Positions 1-7,459 of a stretch of 64,000 nucleotides of DNA are shown here, piece after piece. The first letter of the stretch is position 1. Every line of letters begins with the position of its first letter. A program made the position numbers and the translations under genes. Location: positions 62,001 through 126,000 of the forward strand of contig CBDAQG010000002.1 of the NCBI GenBank assembly GCA_965198995.1. The letters are read 5' to 3'. The stretch is from CAXMMR01 sp965198995 (GTDB lineage: Bacteria > Pseudomonadota > Alphaproteobacteria > Acetobacterales > Acetobacteraceae). A model generated the notes under the pieces. The model saw nothing but the letters and a program-made list of their open reading frames with translations, was not told the origin of the DNA and searched no databases.

Positions 1-731
1 TCGATCTCGTCGAGCAGCACCACCGCGTCCGGCACCTCCTTCAGCCCGCCGGTCAGCTTGCCGTAGCTGTCCGAGCCGACATAGCCCTTGGGCGAGCCGA
101 AGAGCTGGGTCGCGGCGTGCGGCGAGCTCATCTGCGTCATGTCGAAATGCAGCAGCTTGCGATCGAGTGCGACCGCCAGGCGCTTGGCGAGATACGTCTT
201 GCCGGTGCCCGGCGGGCCGGCGAGCAGGAAGATGCCGACCGGCTTGCCGCGCACCTGCAGAGCCAGGCGCCGGCGAAGCTGCTGGGCGATGTCCTCGCAG
301 ACCTGGTCCTGGCCGATCACCTGAGCCCGCAGCGTCTCGGCGAGCGCCACCGCATCGATGATCGTCGAGCGCTCCTGCTTGGACAGCAGGTCCTCAAGGG
401 CGGCGCGATTGGTCAGCCGGGCCAGAACGTCCATCATCCACCCTCGCTTGCGTCGGCGCCGAGCGCCCGAAAATCTCAGGTGGGGTGGCAGCCGGCGGGC
501 ACGGGCGGCGGCGCGCCACTCGTAGCCCAGCCCCGCCAGCACCAGCGTCCAGCCAACCCCGGCGGCGCCGACATAGAGCCAGCCAAACCAGGTCAGCCAG
601 GACAGCATGCCATGCACGAGGGCCGCTGGCGACAGGTGCATCGACAGCAGCAGCTGCAGCGTCGCCAGGGTGAAGAACGCCAGCATCATCACCGGCATCC
701 ACCGCGTCGCCGCCGGCAGCAGGCCCTTCAT
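1..731 (-). CDS. Membrane-anchored AAA+ ATPase of ClpA/ClpB C-domain type (N-terminal 243 codons, runs off the window)
   Basis: The visible part begins with about 98 residues holding two hydrophobic segments (about 11-28 and 44-68), then an Arg/Lys cluster (RRRRKRGW) and an AAA_2-type ATPase core with Walker A GPPGTGKT and Walker B VVLLDEIE at the very edge. The reading frame is open from the ATG at 731 without a stop, so the membrane part and the ATPase are one protein; an internal ATG at 437 would give a soluble form. VIGQDQVCEDIAQQLRRRL before Walker A is typical of ClpA/B second domains, which remodel proteins with ATP. The membrane anchor is unusual for Clp unfoldases. Substrate and partner are unknown. 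The next gene upstream on the same strand encodes another membrane protein 33 bp away, probably co-transcribed. Confidence 0.75.
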   Translation of the reverse strand, partial: MKGLLPAATRWMPVMMLAFFTLATLQLLLSMHLSPAALVHGMLSWLTWFGWLYVGAAGVGWTLVLAGLGYEWRAAARARRLPPHLRFSGARRRRKRGWMMDVLARLTNRAALEDLLSKQERSTIIDAVALAETLRAQVIGQDQVCEDIAQQLRRRLALQVRGKPVGIFLLAGPPGTGKTYLAKRLAVALDRKLLHFDMTQMSSPHAATQLFGSPKGYVGSDSYGKLTGGLKEVPDAVVLLDEI

Positions 732-764
732 TCGATCATCCCCGACCCGCCATGCCGCACCATG

Positions 765-1385
765 CTACTGCGCCACCACGCCGACGTTGAGCACCCGCCC
801 GGCGGTCAGCGTCGGCAGCGTCATCGGCCCGTTCAGCGTCACCGCGCCGACCGTCACCGGCGCCCCGTCGACGCCGCGGAACGAGACGGTGCCGACGCGC
901 GCGATCGGCAGGGTCAGCACCACCGGCTCACGTCCGAGCCGCACCATGCGGGTGTAGCCGCCCGAGCTGACGATGACGGCGCGGCCAGGCGCGTCCGCAG
1001 TCCCCGGGCCCGCATCGAAGATCGGCAGCCGGGCCAGGCGCACCCGCTGCTGCTCGACCGCCTGGGTCAGCGCCGCGAGGTCCGGGGCGGAGAGCTGCAG
1101 CGCCGACAGCGCCTGCGTGGTCGCCGCCGGCGCCACCAGGGCGATCTCGACCAGGCCCTTGACCCGGCCACTCAAGCCCGCCTCATCGGCGACGCTCGCC
1201 GCCGGCCCGGTCAGCGCCGGCGCGATGGCGCCGATCCGATCATTGAAGCGCACCCAGGCGCCGGCGAGCAGCATCACCGCGAGCAGGCTGTAGACGGTGG
1301 TGCGCAGCGCGTCCGCGCCGGCATGCTGCGGCAGCGGCGGCTCGCTCTCGGTTTGCGGCAGGGCGTAGGGCTGCGACGGGTCCAC
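765..1385 (-). CDS. Hypothetical single-pass membrane protein
   Basis: 206 residues from a GTG start. A cytoplasmic N-terminus of about 28 residues is followed by one hydrophobic segment (about 30-46, TVYSLLAVMLLAGAWV) and a periplasmic region without a family I recognise. The C-terminal half is rich in short beta-like stretches (VVLTLPIARVGTVSF, VTVGAVTLNGPMTL). It lies 33 bp upstream of the membrane-anchored AAA+ ATPase on the same strand, so the two may form one operon and a membrane complex; that link is inferred from position only. Confidence 0.55.
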   Translation of the reverse strand: MDPSQPYALPQTESEPPLPQHAGADALRTTVYSLLAVMLLAGAWVRFNDRIGAIAPALTGPAASVADEAGLSGRVKGLVEIALVAPAATTQALSALQLSAPDLAALTQAVEQQRVRLARLPIFDAGPGTADAPGRAVIVSSGGYTRMVRLGREPVVLTLPIARVGTVSFRGVDGAPVTVGAVTLNGPMTLPTLTAGRVLNVGVVAQ

Positions 1386-1546
1386 GCTTGCGACTGTACA
1401 TTGCTGCCCAAGCAGTGCAACACGAACTGCGTATCGGCCTGTGTCGGCCGCCGCCGCCGCGCGCTCTCACGTGAGCGATGGCAGGGCAACCTCTGACCAT
1501 GCGCGCGGTTAGCCCTCGCACCGATCAACGGCAGGAAGCCACGCAC

Positions 1547-2461
1547 ATGTTCATGAAGATCGACAGGCTTTTGACCGAACTGCCGGAGCCGAAGAAGCCG
1601 GAGCCGAACGCGGCGGCGGCGCTGCAGGAGCTGCTCGGCGGCAAGTATGGCGAGATGTCGACGCTCGGCAACTACATGTTCCAGAGCTTCAACTTTCGCA
1701 ACAAGACCCAGCTCAAGCCGTTCTACAGCCTGGTCTCGTCGATTTTCGCCGAGGAGATCGGCCATGTCGAGCTGGTCAGCAACGGCATCGCCATGCTGAA
1801 TAACGGCCCGGGCAACCCGAAGGAGAACGTCGACATCTCCAAGGCGCCGTTCGCCGAGATGCAGGACGTCCGCCTCGCCGGCAGCTTCCTGGCCAATGGC
1901 GGCGGCGCGATGCCGCACAACGCCAATGGTGCGTCCTGGAACATGGACATGGTGACCACCACCGGCAACTTGATGATCGACCTGCTGCACAACTTCCACC
2001 TCGAGTGCGGCGCCCGCATCCATAAGCTGCGCGTCTACGAGACGATGAGCGAGCCCACGGGGCGTGAGGTCTGCGCCTACCTGCTGGTGCGCGGCTCGCT
2101 GCATGCGCATGCCTATGCGCTGGCGCTGAAGAAGCTCTCGGGCGTGGCCATCGAGAAGATGCTGCCGACGCCGAACATCGACCTGGCCGCCATCCCCGAG
2201 TGCCAGAAATATCTCGACGAGGGCAAGCATCGCCGGCTGTATCGCTTCAGCCCCGAGGATTATGCGGAATCCGCCGGCGTCTGGTCGCCCGACGAAGTGG
2301 CGCTGCCGGGCGATCCGCCGGGCAGCCTTGAAGTGGTAGACGGCCTGCCGGAAGGCGGCAAGATGCCGGAGCTGCTGGGCAATTACGGCGCCTTCGCACC
2401 CGACTACGCGCCGCAGGAGATCTTCGAGATCGCCTCGCAGCTTTATAAGAAGTCGCGCTGA
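1547..2461 (+). CDS. Manganese (non-heme) catalase
   Basis: 304-residue dimanganese catalase, which disproportionates hydrogen peroxide to water and oxygen. All five metal ligands of the family are in place: Glu36 (KYGEMSTLGNYM), Glu70 and His73 (EEIGHVEL), Glu153 (FHLECGARI) and His186 (RGSLHAHAY), with the 33-residue spacing between the last two seen in the Lactobacillus plantarum enzyme. The start at MFMKIDRLL is preferred over an ATG 69 bp upstream because an AGGAAG ribosome site lies about 9 bases before it and family members begin here. Length is normal. It is monocistronic, with repeat A following directly after the stop. Confidence 0.93.
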   Translation: MFMKIDRLLTELPEPKKPEPNAAAALQELLGGKYGEMSTLGNYMFQSFNFRNKTQLKPFYSLVSSIFAEEIGHVELVSNGIAMLNNGPGNPKENVDISKAPFAEMQDVRLAGSFLANGGGAMPHNANGASWNMDMVTTTGNLMIDLLHNFHLECGARIHKLRVYETMSEPTGREVCAYLLVRGSLHAHAYALALKKLSGVAIEKMLPTPNIDLAAIPECQKYLDEGKHRRLYRFSPEDYAESAGVWSPDEVALPGDPPGSLEVVDGLPEGGKMPELLGNYGAFAPDYAPQEIFEIASQLYKKSR

Positions 2462-2469
2462 GACAAGTT

Positions 2470-2633
2470 AAGGCCAGGGGCTTTGCCCCTGGACCCCATT
2501 AAAGGCGGAGCCTTTAAAATCCATTACTTTGGTTCCGCCTGTCATCGGCTCACGCGGTGGCAGGCGGACCTAAGTGATGGATTGTAAAGGCTCCGCCTTT
2601 ACCGGGATCAAAGGGCAGAGCCCTTTGCCTTCC
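2470..2633. repeat. Repeat A, two-armed inverted copy
   Basis: A left arm (2470-2523) with the palindrome CCAGGGGCTTTGCCCCTGG followed by AAAGGCGGAGCCTTT is mirrored by a reverse-oriented right arm (2578-2633). Between them lies a second palindromic segment (2531-2570). The right arm runs into the 5' leader of the SDR gene. The same arms recur at about 14 other sites in this window. Confidence 0.85.
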
Positions 2634-2651
2634 TTACCAAGGTTAAAACCA

Positions 2652-3644
2652 ATGTCCAGAACTGTCGTAATCACCGGAGCCGGCTCGGGCATCGGCCTGT
2701 CGGCTGCGTTGCACTTTGCCCGCCATGGCTGGCATGTCGGCCTAATCGGCCGCAGCGAGGCGACGCTGCGCTCCGCCCGGGCGAAGGTCGCGGCGGCCGG
2801 CGGCACGGGCGAGTTCGCCGTCGCGGACGTCGCCGACAGCGCCGAGCTCGAGCGGGCGGCGGACAGACTGGAGGCGGCGCTCGGGCCGGTCGACGTCTGG
2901 GTCAACAATGCCGGCATCGGCTACTACGGCAAGTTCGCCGACATCTCCGAGGCCGCGTTCCGGCAGGTGATCGAGGTCAACCTGTTCGGCACCGTCAACG
3001 GCACGCGCATCGCAATGCAGCGCATGGCCAAGCGCCATCGCGGCACCATCGTGCAGGTGCTGTCGGCGATCTCCTACCGCGCGATCCCGCTACAATCCGC
3101 CTATGGCACGTCGAAATACGGGCTGCGCGGCTTTACCGAGGCGGTGCGCAGCGAGTTGCTGCACGACCGCTCCAACATCCACATCACGATGGTGCATCCG
3201 CCATCGGTGAACACGCCGTTCTACAGCCATGCCGGCTCTATCCTGAGCCGCGCGCCGCGGCCGCCGCCGCCGATCTACCAGCCGGAGCTGATCGGCGAGG
3301 CGATCTACGTCGCCGCCACCGGTGCGCGCCGGCGCGAGTGGAAAGTGAGTGGCGCCAGCCTCGGCTTCGTCGTCGGCAACAAGGTCATGCCGGGGCTGAT
3401 CGACCGGCTGTCGGGGCGGTTTGCGGTGGCGGTGCAGCAGACGACGGACCCGGCCGTCGTGCAGGCGCGTGACCCGAACACCTTTGGCGGCGCCAAGCGC
3501 GACCTCGGGGAGCACGGGCCGTTCGATCCGGAGTCGCTCGCCAGCAGCCTGCAGTGGCGGCTCAACCGCAGCCCGGCGTCGGTCAAGCTCGGTGTAGGGC
3601 TGCTGGCGCTCGGGCTGTTCGTGCTGGTGCGGCCCAAGGCCTGA
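2652..3644 (+). CDS. Short-chain dehydrogenase/reductase (SDR) with C-terminal membrane tail
   Basis: 330 residues. NAD(P)-dependent oxidoreductase of the classical SDR type: TGAGSGIG cofactor loop near residue 10, NNAG at about 85, catalytic Ser in VQVLSAISY, and the YGTSK active-site Tyr/Lys near 155. After the Rossmann domain there is about 100 residues more than a minimal SDR, ending in a hydrophobic stretch (SVKLGVGLLALGLFVLV) that could anchor it in the membrane. The start is ATG 2652; the longer open frame from 2574 only translates repeat A and is rejected. The stop codon lies inside the first unit of a 15-bp tandem repeat. The substrate cannot be told from sequence. Confidence 0.88.
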   Translation: MSRTVVITGAGSGIGLSAALHFARHGWHVGLIGRSEATLRSARAKVAAAGGTGEFAVADVADSAELERAADRLEAALGPVDVWVNNAGIGYYGKFADISEAAFRQVIEVNLFGTVNGTRIAMQRMAKRHRGTIVQVLSAISYRAIPLQSAYGTSKYGLRGFTEAVRSELLHDRSNIHITMVHPPSVNTPFYSHAGSILSRAPRPPPPIYQPELIGEAIYVAATGARRREWKVSGASLGFVVGNKVMPGLIDRLSGRFAVAVQQTTDPAVVQARDPNTFGGAKRDLGEHGPFDPESLASSLQWRLNRSPASVKLGVGLLALGLFVLVRPKA

Positions 3645-3678
3645 GGGGCCAAGGCCTGAGGGGCCAAGGCCTGAGGGG
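3634..3678. repeat. 15-bp tandem repeat, three perfect units
   Basis: CCAAGGCCTGAGGGG occurs three times head to tail (3634-3648, 3649-3663, 3664-3678). The first unit carries the TGA stop of the SDR gene. The array ends 37 bp before the proposed start of the next gene. Confidence 0.95.
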
Positions 3679-3715
3679 CTTGCCAGCGCCGCGCGGAGCG
3701 GCTTGGTTGCGCGGC

Positions 3716-4486
3716 GTGACAACCCGCATTGTCTTGCCGTTGCTCGCGATACTCGCCGGAATGATGCCGGCGCTGGCCGAGCCGGCGGCATGCCCGAGTG
3801 GCGACCAGCCAGGGCCGGAGCTTGCGCGCACGGCGGCACGGCTGGTGGCCGAGAAGCCGGTCGTCGTGGTGGCCGTCGGTTCGTCCTCCACCCGCGGCTG
3901 GCTCGCCAGCGATCCGGCGCACAGCTACCCTGCGGTGCTGCAGGGGCTGCTGAACCAGGCATTTCCGCACGCCGCCTTCAGCGTGATCAACCGCGGCGTG
4001 AACGGCGAGGACGCCGCCGAGGAGGTGCTGCGCCTTGATACCGACGTGCTGGCGGTGCATCCGGACCTGGTGATCTGGCAGGTTGGCGCCAACGGAGCGC
4101 TCCGCGCGGTGGATCCGGCCGTGTTCGCCCGGCTGGTGAGCGCCGGCATTGCCAAGCTGAAGGCGGCGGCCGACGTGATCCTGATGGACAACCAGCGCAC
4201 GCCCAAGGTGATGGCGGCGCCGGAGAACGACAGGATCGACCACGTGCTGGCGATGATCGCCAACGAGCAGCGCGTCGGGCTGTTCCAGCGCAGCGTGCTG
4301 ATGGATGGCTGGAAGGCGCAGGGCCGGTCGCTGGAGGAGTTCACCGCCTCGGACGGGCTGCACATGAACGATCTGGGCTATCGCTGCGTCGCGCAGGCGC
4401 TCGCGCGCTCGATCACAAAGGGACTGGAAGCCAGCAAGACAGACAGTCACGTCGCCGCGACGCCGGACCGGCCGCCGCCGCCGTAG
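3716..4486 (+). CDS. Secreted SGNH/GDSL-family hydrolase
   Basis: 256 residues from a GTG start, chosen because it places a clear signal peptide (VTTRIVLPLLAILAGMMPALA) at the N-terminus; the open frame extends further upstream but only through the tandem repeat. The mature protein shows the SGNH blocks: nucleophile Ser in VAVGSSSTRGW, block II Gly in NRGVNGED, block III in WQVGANGAL, and the catalytic Asp-His pair in ASDGLHMNDLGY. It is predicted to act as a periplasmic esterase or lipase-like hydrolase. Substrate unknown. The C-terminal tail (DRPPPP) is low complexity and ends at a copy of repeat A. Confidence 0.82.
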   Translation: MTTRIVLPLLAILAGMMPALAEPAACPSGDQPGPELARTAARLVAEKPVVVVAVGSSSTRGWLASDPAHSYPAVLQGLLNQAFPHAAFSVINRGVNGEDAAEEVLRLDTDVLAVHPDLVIWQVGANGALRAVDPAVFARLVSAGIAKLKAAADVILMDNQRTPKVMAAPENDRIDHVLAMIANEQRVGLFQRSVLMDGWKAQGRSLEEFTASDGLHMNDLGYRCVAQALARSITKGLEASKTDSHVAATPDRPPPP

Positions 4487-4488
4487 GC

Positions 4489-4604
4489 AAGGCCAGGGGC
4501 TTTGCCCCTGGACCCCATTAAAGGCGGAGCCTTTAAAATCCGTTACTAAGGAATCGGGGTCTGGGGCCGCCGGCCCCAGCGGGTCCAGGGCGGAGCCCTG
4601 GCCT
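4489..4604. repeat. Repeat A copy
   Basis: Left arm (4489-4545) with the GGGGCTTTGCCCC and AAGGCGGAGCCTT palindromes, then a different right half with CTGGGGCCGCCGGCCCCAG and CCAGGGCGGAGCCCTGG palindromes. Its right part encodes the last residues of the OpgC-like gene on the minus strand. Confidence 0.85.
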
Positions 4605-5684
4605 CGCCTGCTTCCTGACTTCCAAAACCAAGCCCATCAGGCACATGCCTCCCAGCCCGACGACGTTGACGAGCACCTGGCCGGGCAGGCCGGCATCGTG
4701 GGTGCGGAACCACAGCCGGCCGCACAGCGCCAGCACGCAGCAGGTGGAGAACACCTCCAGCGAGTGCCGTCCGCAGGCATTGAGCGGCCGCAGCCAGCGG
4801 CTGGCGCAGATCCGCCGCGCCCGCTCCGAGCTCAGCACCAGGTACATCAGCGCCAGGATGTCGACGATGCGCGGCCAGGCCAGCGTCGACTTGTCCGGCG
4901 AGGCCATGGCGAACAGCTTGTGGTCGGCCATGTTCCAGTCGTTCCAGGGCGCGCCCTGGAAGAAGGCGACGATGAGGTAGGCGACCGCAAGCGCGGTCAG
5001 CCAGCGCCGACGCGGCAGGGCGCCGCCGCCGGCCGCCGCGCGCAGGCTGAGCACGGCGCCGATGGCGAACAGGAACTGCCAGGCGAACGGGTCGAAATAC
5101 CACCGCTTGCCGTCCATCCAGTTCGGCAGGTTGAGCGCCGGCACCTGCCCGGCGATGAACCACAGCAGCGCCGAGGCGGCCAGGCCAAGCCAGACGTTGA
5201 GCCGCAGCAACCCGTAGAGCAGCGGAAAGGCGGCGAGCAGGATGACGTAGAGCGGCAGGATGTCGAGGTAGGAGGGCAGCGCGCGCAGCGTCATCGCATG
5301 CGCCAGCCCTTGCACCGGCGCCCGCAGCATCGGCGCGATCACCCCCGGCTTGAGGCCGGTGTACTGGCACCAGATCTGCACCGTCGCCATGGTGAACAGC
5401 AGCAGGCCGAGCTGGAAGACGTAGATCCTGGCGCAACGCGCGGCGATCTTGCGCAGCGCCTGGCGGGTGCCGTCGCGCTGGAAGGCGCGGCCATAGGCGA
5501 TCATCGAGGAGTAGCCGGCGAGCAGCACGAACACCTCGGCCGCGTCGCACAGGCCGTAGGCGTGCAGCGTCACGTGGTTGAGCAGGTCGGGCGGCACGTG
5601 GTCGGCGAAGATCATCAGCAGCGCCGCGCCACGCATGACGTCCACCCGCGGGTCACGCGCAGACTTGGTCGACGTGGCGTCCAT
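4533..5684 (-). CDS. opgC: OpgC-domain (acyltransferase 3-like) membrane protein
   Basis: 383 residues with about ten hydrophobic segments. The N-terminal pattern DPRVDVMRGAALLMIFADH is typical of OpgC/MdoC proteins, which succinylate osmoregulated periplasmic glucans, and of related acyltransferases; the precise acyl group and acceptor are not known. The family fold ends near VLEVRKQA; the last 22 or so residues (starting RPGLRPGPAG) are translated from repeat A, so the native stop has been lost to the repeat. The ATG start at 5684 places the family motif about 13 residues in. It is convergent with the SGNH hydrolase. Confidence 0.82.
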   Translation of the reverse strand: MDATSTKSARDPRVDVMRGAALLMIFADHVPPDLLNHVTLHAYGLCDAAEVFVLLAGYSSMIAYGRAFQRDGTRQALRKIAARCARIYVFQLGLLLFTMATVQIWCQYTGLKPGVIAPMLRAPVQGLAHAMTLRALPSYLDILPLYVILLAAFPLLYGLLRLNVWLGLAASALLWFIAGQVPALNLPNWMDGKRWYFDPFAWQFLFAIGAVLSLRAAAGGGALPRRRWLTALAVAYLIVAFFQGAPWNDWNMADHKLFAMASPDKSTLAWPRIVDILALMYLVLSSERARRICASRWLRPLNACGRHSLEVFSTCCVLALCGRLWFRTHDAGLPGQVLVNVVGLGGMCLMGLVLEVRKQARPGLRPGPAGAGGPRPRFLSNGF

Positions 5685-5820
5685 GACACGACAATGCTCC
5701 GGCTCGAAGCTGGTTCAAGATGCAAAGCGTGACAGGGGGCGCTGCAATGCGGCATGACGATGGCAGTCCCAGACGCGGCGCCGGTGAGATGCCGGAGGCG
5801 GCGGCGCTCTAGGATGGGCA

Positions 5821-5843
5821 AGGCCAGGGGTGATGCCCTGGCC
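5821..5843. repeat. Repeat A remnant (single palindrome)
   Basis: One GC-rich palindrome of repeat A type (GGCCAGGG, short loop, CCCTGGCC) remains here. The rest of the 258-bp gap between the OpgC-like gene and the next gene shows nothing else I can name. Confidence 0.6.
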
Positions 5844-5942
5844 GGTCTCTGAGCCCGATGTCACATTTCGATAATTGACGAGCCGCGCCTGCCTGCCAAA
5901 TTCCAGGGCTCGTCAGAACCCTTGTTCCGAGCAGACACCCGC

Positions 5943-6407
5943 ATGCGCAAGATCCTCACCGCCGGACTGGTTGCCGCCTCGCTCGTTCCGCTGTCGCCAC
6001 GGCCCGCCCAGGCCTGGGGCGGTTTTGGTTTTGGCCTTGCCTCAGGCCTGATCGTCGGCACCGCGGTCGGCGTCGCCGTCACCCATCCCTACGGCTTCTA
6101 TCCCTATCCCTACGCCTACCCGTATGCGTATCCGCCCTACCCGGCGTACGGCTACCCCTACGCGCCTTACCCGTATGCGGCGCCGGGGTACTACGCCCCG
6201 CCGGGCTATGCCCCGCCTGCTTATGCCCCAACAACCTATGCACCGCCCGCCTATGCGCCGCCGTATGGCTACGCGACGGGCCGCATCGTCGGCCCGCCGG
6301 TCGCGACTGGCCCGGCCGCCGCGACGCCGCAGGCTCAGGCTCCGTTACCGGCGTGCCATAGCGGCCAGTTTTACAACACCTATACCGGCACCTGCGACCG
6401 GAGCTGA
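5943..6407 (+). CDS. Secreted Tyr/Pro/Ala-rich low-complexity protein
   Basis: 154 residues. A signal peptide (MRKILTAGLVAASLVPLSPRPAQA) is followed by a short glycine-rich hydrophobic stretch and about 70 residues of degenerate YPYAYP and PPAYAP repeats, then a short C-terminal segment with two Cys (PACHSGQFYNTYTGTC) that could form a disulfide. ATG 5943 is preferred to 5922 because the signal peptide then starts at its charged N-region. Such proteins are common in alphaproteobacteria as envelope proteins without known function. Confidence 0.7.
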   Translation: MRKILTAGLVAASLVPLSPRPAQAWGGFGFGLASGLIVGTAVGVAVTHPYGFYPYPYAYPYAYPPYPAYGYPYAPYPYAAPGYYAPPGYAPPAYAPTTYAPPAYAPPYGYATGRIVGPPVATGPAAATPQAQAPLPACHSGQFYNTYTGTCDRS

Positions 6408-6455
6408 TCCAGCCGCCGCCGGCCGCGATCCCTCGCACCGCGGCCGGCGATAAGC

Positions 6456-6947
6456 CTAGGGCGCGTCGGCTGCGGGGCCGGCGGCGCCGCTCTGCTGCAT
6501 GACGGCGTGCTCCTGCTGGTGCAGCGCCGCGAGCTGGCTGTGCACCGAGGCAGCCTGGCTCAACTGCTCCGGGCTGAGGAGCTGGCGCACCTGCAGCGCC
6601 GATGCCAGCTCAGACTGATCAAGCTGCGACTGCAGCGTCTCGGCCTGCTGCTGCTGCGAGGCCAAGGTCGCCGGGCTCACCGCGTTGGCGGAGGCGAGCT
6701 CGCCGCCGATCTGCTCGTGCAGCGCCCGCAACTGCTGAAACGTCGACTTCATCTGCTGCATGTTGGCGTGGATGATGCTGTGCATCTGCGTCTTCTGGAC
6801 GTCGCTCAGGGTGACGCCCTGCAAAAAGCCGAGATAGCCATGCCCGTGCGGGCCGTAACCGCGACCACCCATCTCGTGGGCCGCCAACGGCCCCGCCGCT
6901 GCCAGCAGGCCGCCGGCCAGCACCGTTAGTCGCATCATCTTGCGCAT
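6456..6947 (-). CDS. Spy/CpxP-like periplasmic protein
   Basis: 163 residues with a signal peptide (cleavage near LAAHEMGG), a short His/Gly-rich segment (GRGYGPHGHGY) and a long helical region rich in Gln, with LTLSxxQ-like GVTLSDVQKTQM and LLSPEQLSQAASV motifs matching the LTxxQ pattern of Spy/CpxP chaperone-like proteins. These bind unfolded proteins or metals in the periplasm. The helical hairpin fits the family, but identity to Spy itself is not claimed. It converges with the Tyr/Pro-rich gene 48 bp away. Confidence 0.7.
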   Translation of the reverse strand: MRKMMRLTVLAGGLLAAAGPLAAHEMGGRGYGPHGHGYLGFLQGVTLSDVQKTQMHSIIHANMQQMKSTFQQLRALHEQIGGELASANAVSPATLASQQQQAETLQSQLDQSELASALQVRQLLSPEQLSQAASVHSQLAALHQQEHAVMQQSGAAGPAADAP

Positions 6948-7052
6948 CGCACGCTCCTCATCAGGTCACAGACCGGCACAGTCGTGCCGACGGATCGCAC
7001 ACCACAGTATAAGAGTGACTGGCCATGCCGACATCTTGCAACGAAGTGTAAG

Positions 7053-7213
7053 AAGGCGAGGGCTCTGCCCTCGACCCGCTGGGGGCGGCGCCCCCAGACC
7101 CCCATTCGTACGCCCTGCTGTCAACGGCCCCGAGCTCGCCCGCCGGCAATGGATAACAAATGGATTTCAAAGGCTCCGCCTTTGATGGGGTCAAGGGGCA
7201 AAGCCCCTTGCCT
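7053..7213. repeat. Repeat A, two-armed copy
   Basis: A GAGGGCTCTGCCCTC palindrome and a GGGGGCGGCGCCCCC palindrome stand at the left (7053-7105), a unique spacer of about 50 bp follows, and a reverse-oriented arm with AAAGGCTCCGCCTTT and GGGGCAAAGCCCC lies at 7158-7213, ending at the stop codon of the acyl carrier protein gene. Confidence 0.85.
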
Positions 7214-7453
7214 TTACTTGGCTTTCTTCTCCTCGATCAGCCCCACCATGTCCCCCACGCAGCCGATGCGGTCCATGTCGCGGGAGCCGAAGCGCACGCC
7301 GAAGCGCTCCTCCACCGCCATGATGATCTCCACCATCGCCACTGAATCCCATCCCGGCACGTCGGCCGCCCGGGTCTGCGGCGTGACCGGCAGCGACGGG
7401 TTGTCGAACGTGGTCCGCACGATGTCGGTGATCGCCGCCAGGACGTCGCTCAC
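7214..7453 (-). CDS. Acyl carrier protein
   Basis: 79-residue carrier protein. The phosphopantetheine attachment Ser sits in GWDSVAMVEIIMAVEE (Ser near residue 37), a slight variant of the usual DSL motif. It starts 6 bp after the FkbH-like gene ends, so both are one operon. FkbH enzymes load a glyceryl group from 1,3-bisphosphoglycerate on such carriers, so this is more likely a dedicated carrier than the fatty acid synthase ACP. That role is inferred from the pairing. Confidence 0.87.
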   Translation of the reverse strand: MSDVLAAITDIVRTTFDNPSLPVTPQTRAADVPGWDSVAMVEIIMAVEERFGVRFGSRDMDRIGCVGDMVGLIEEKKAK

Positions 7454-7459
7454 GCCGCC

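Noticed and set aside
50..1496. 459-codon plus-strand frame over the AAA+ and membrane protein genes
   Set aside because: His/Gln/Arg-rich shadow; the AAA+ motifs read on the minus strand.
2574..2651. Upstream extension of the SDR reading frame
   Set aside because: Translates only repeat A; the Rossmann motif starts right after ATG 2652.
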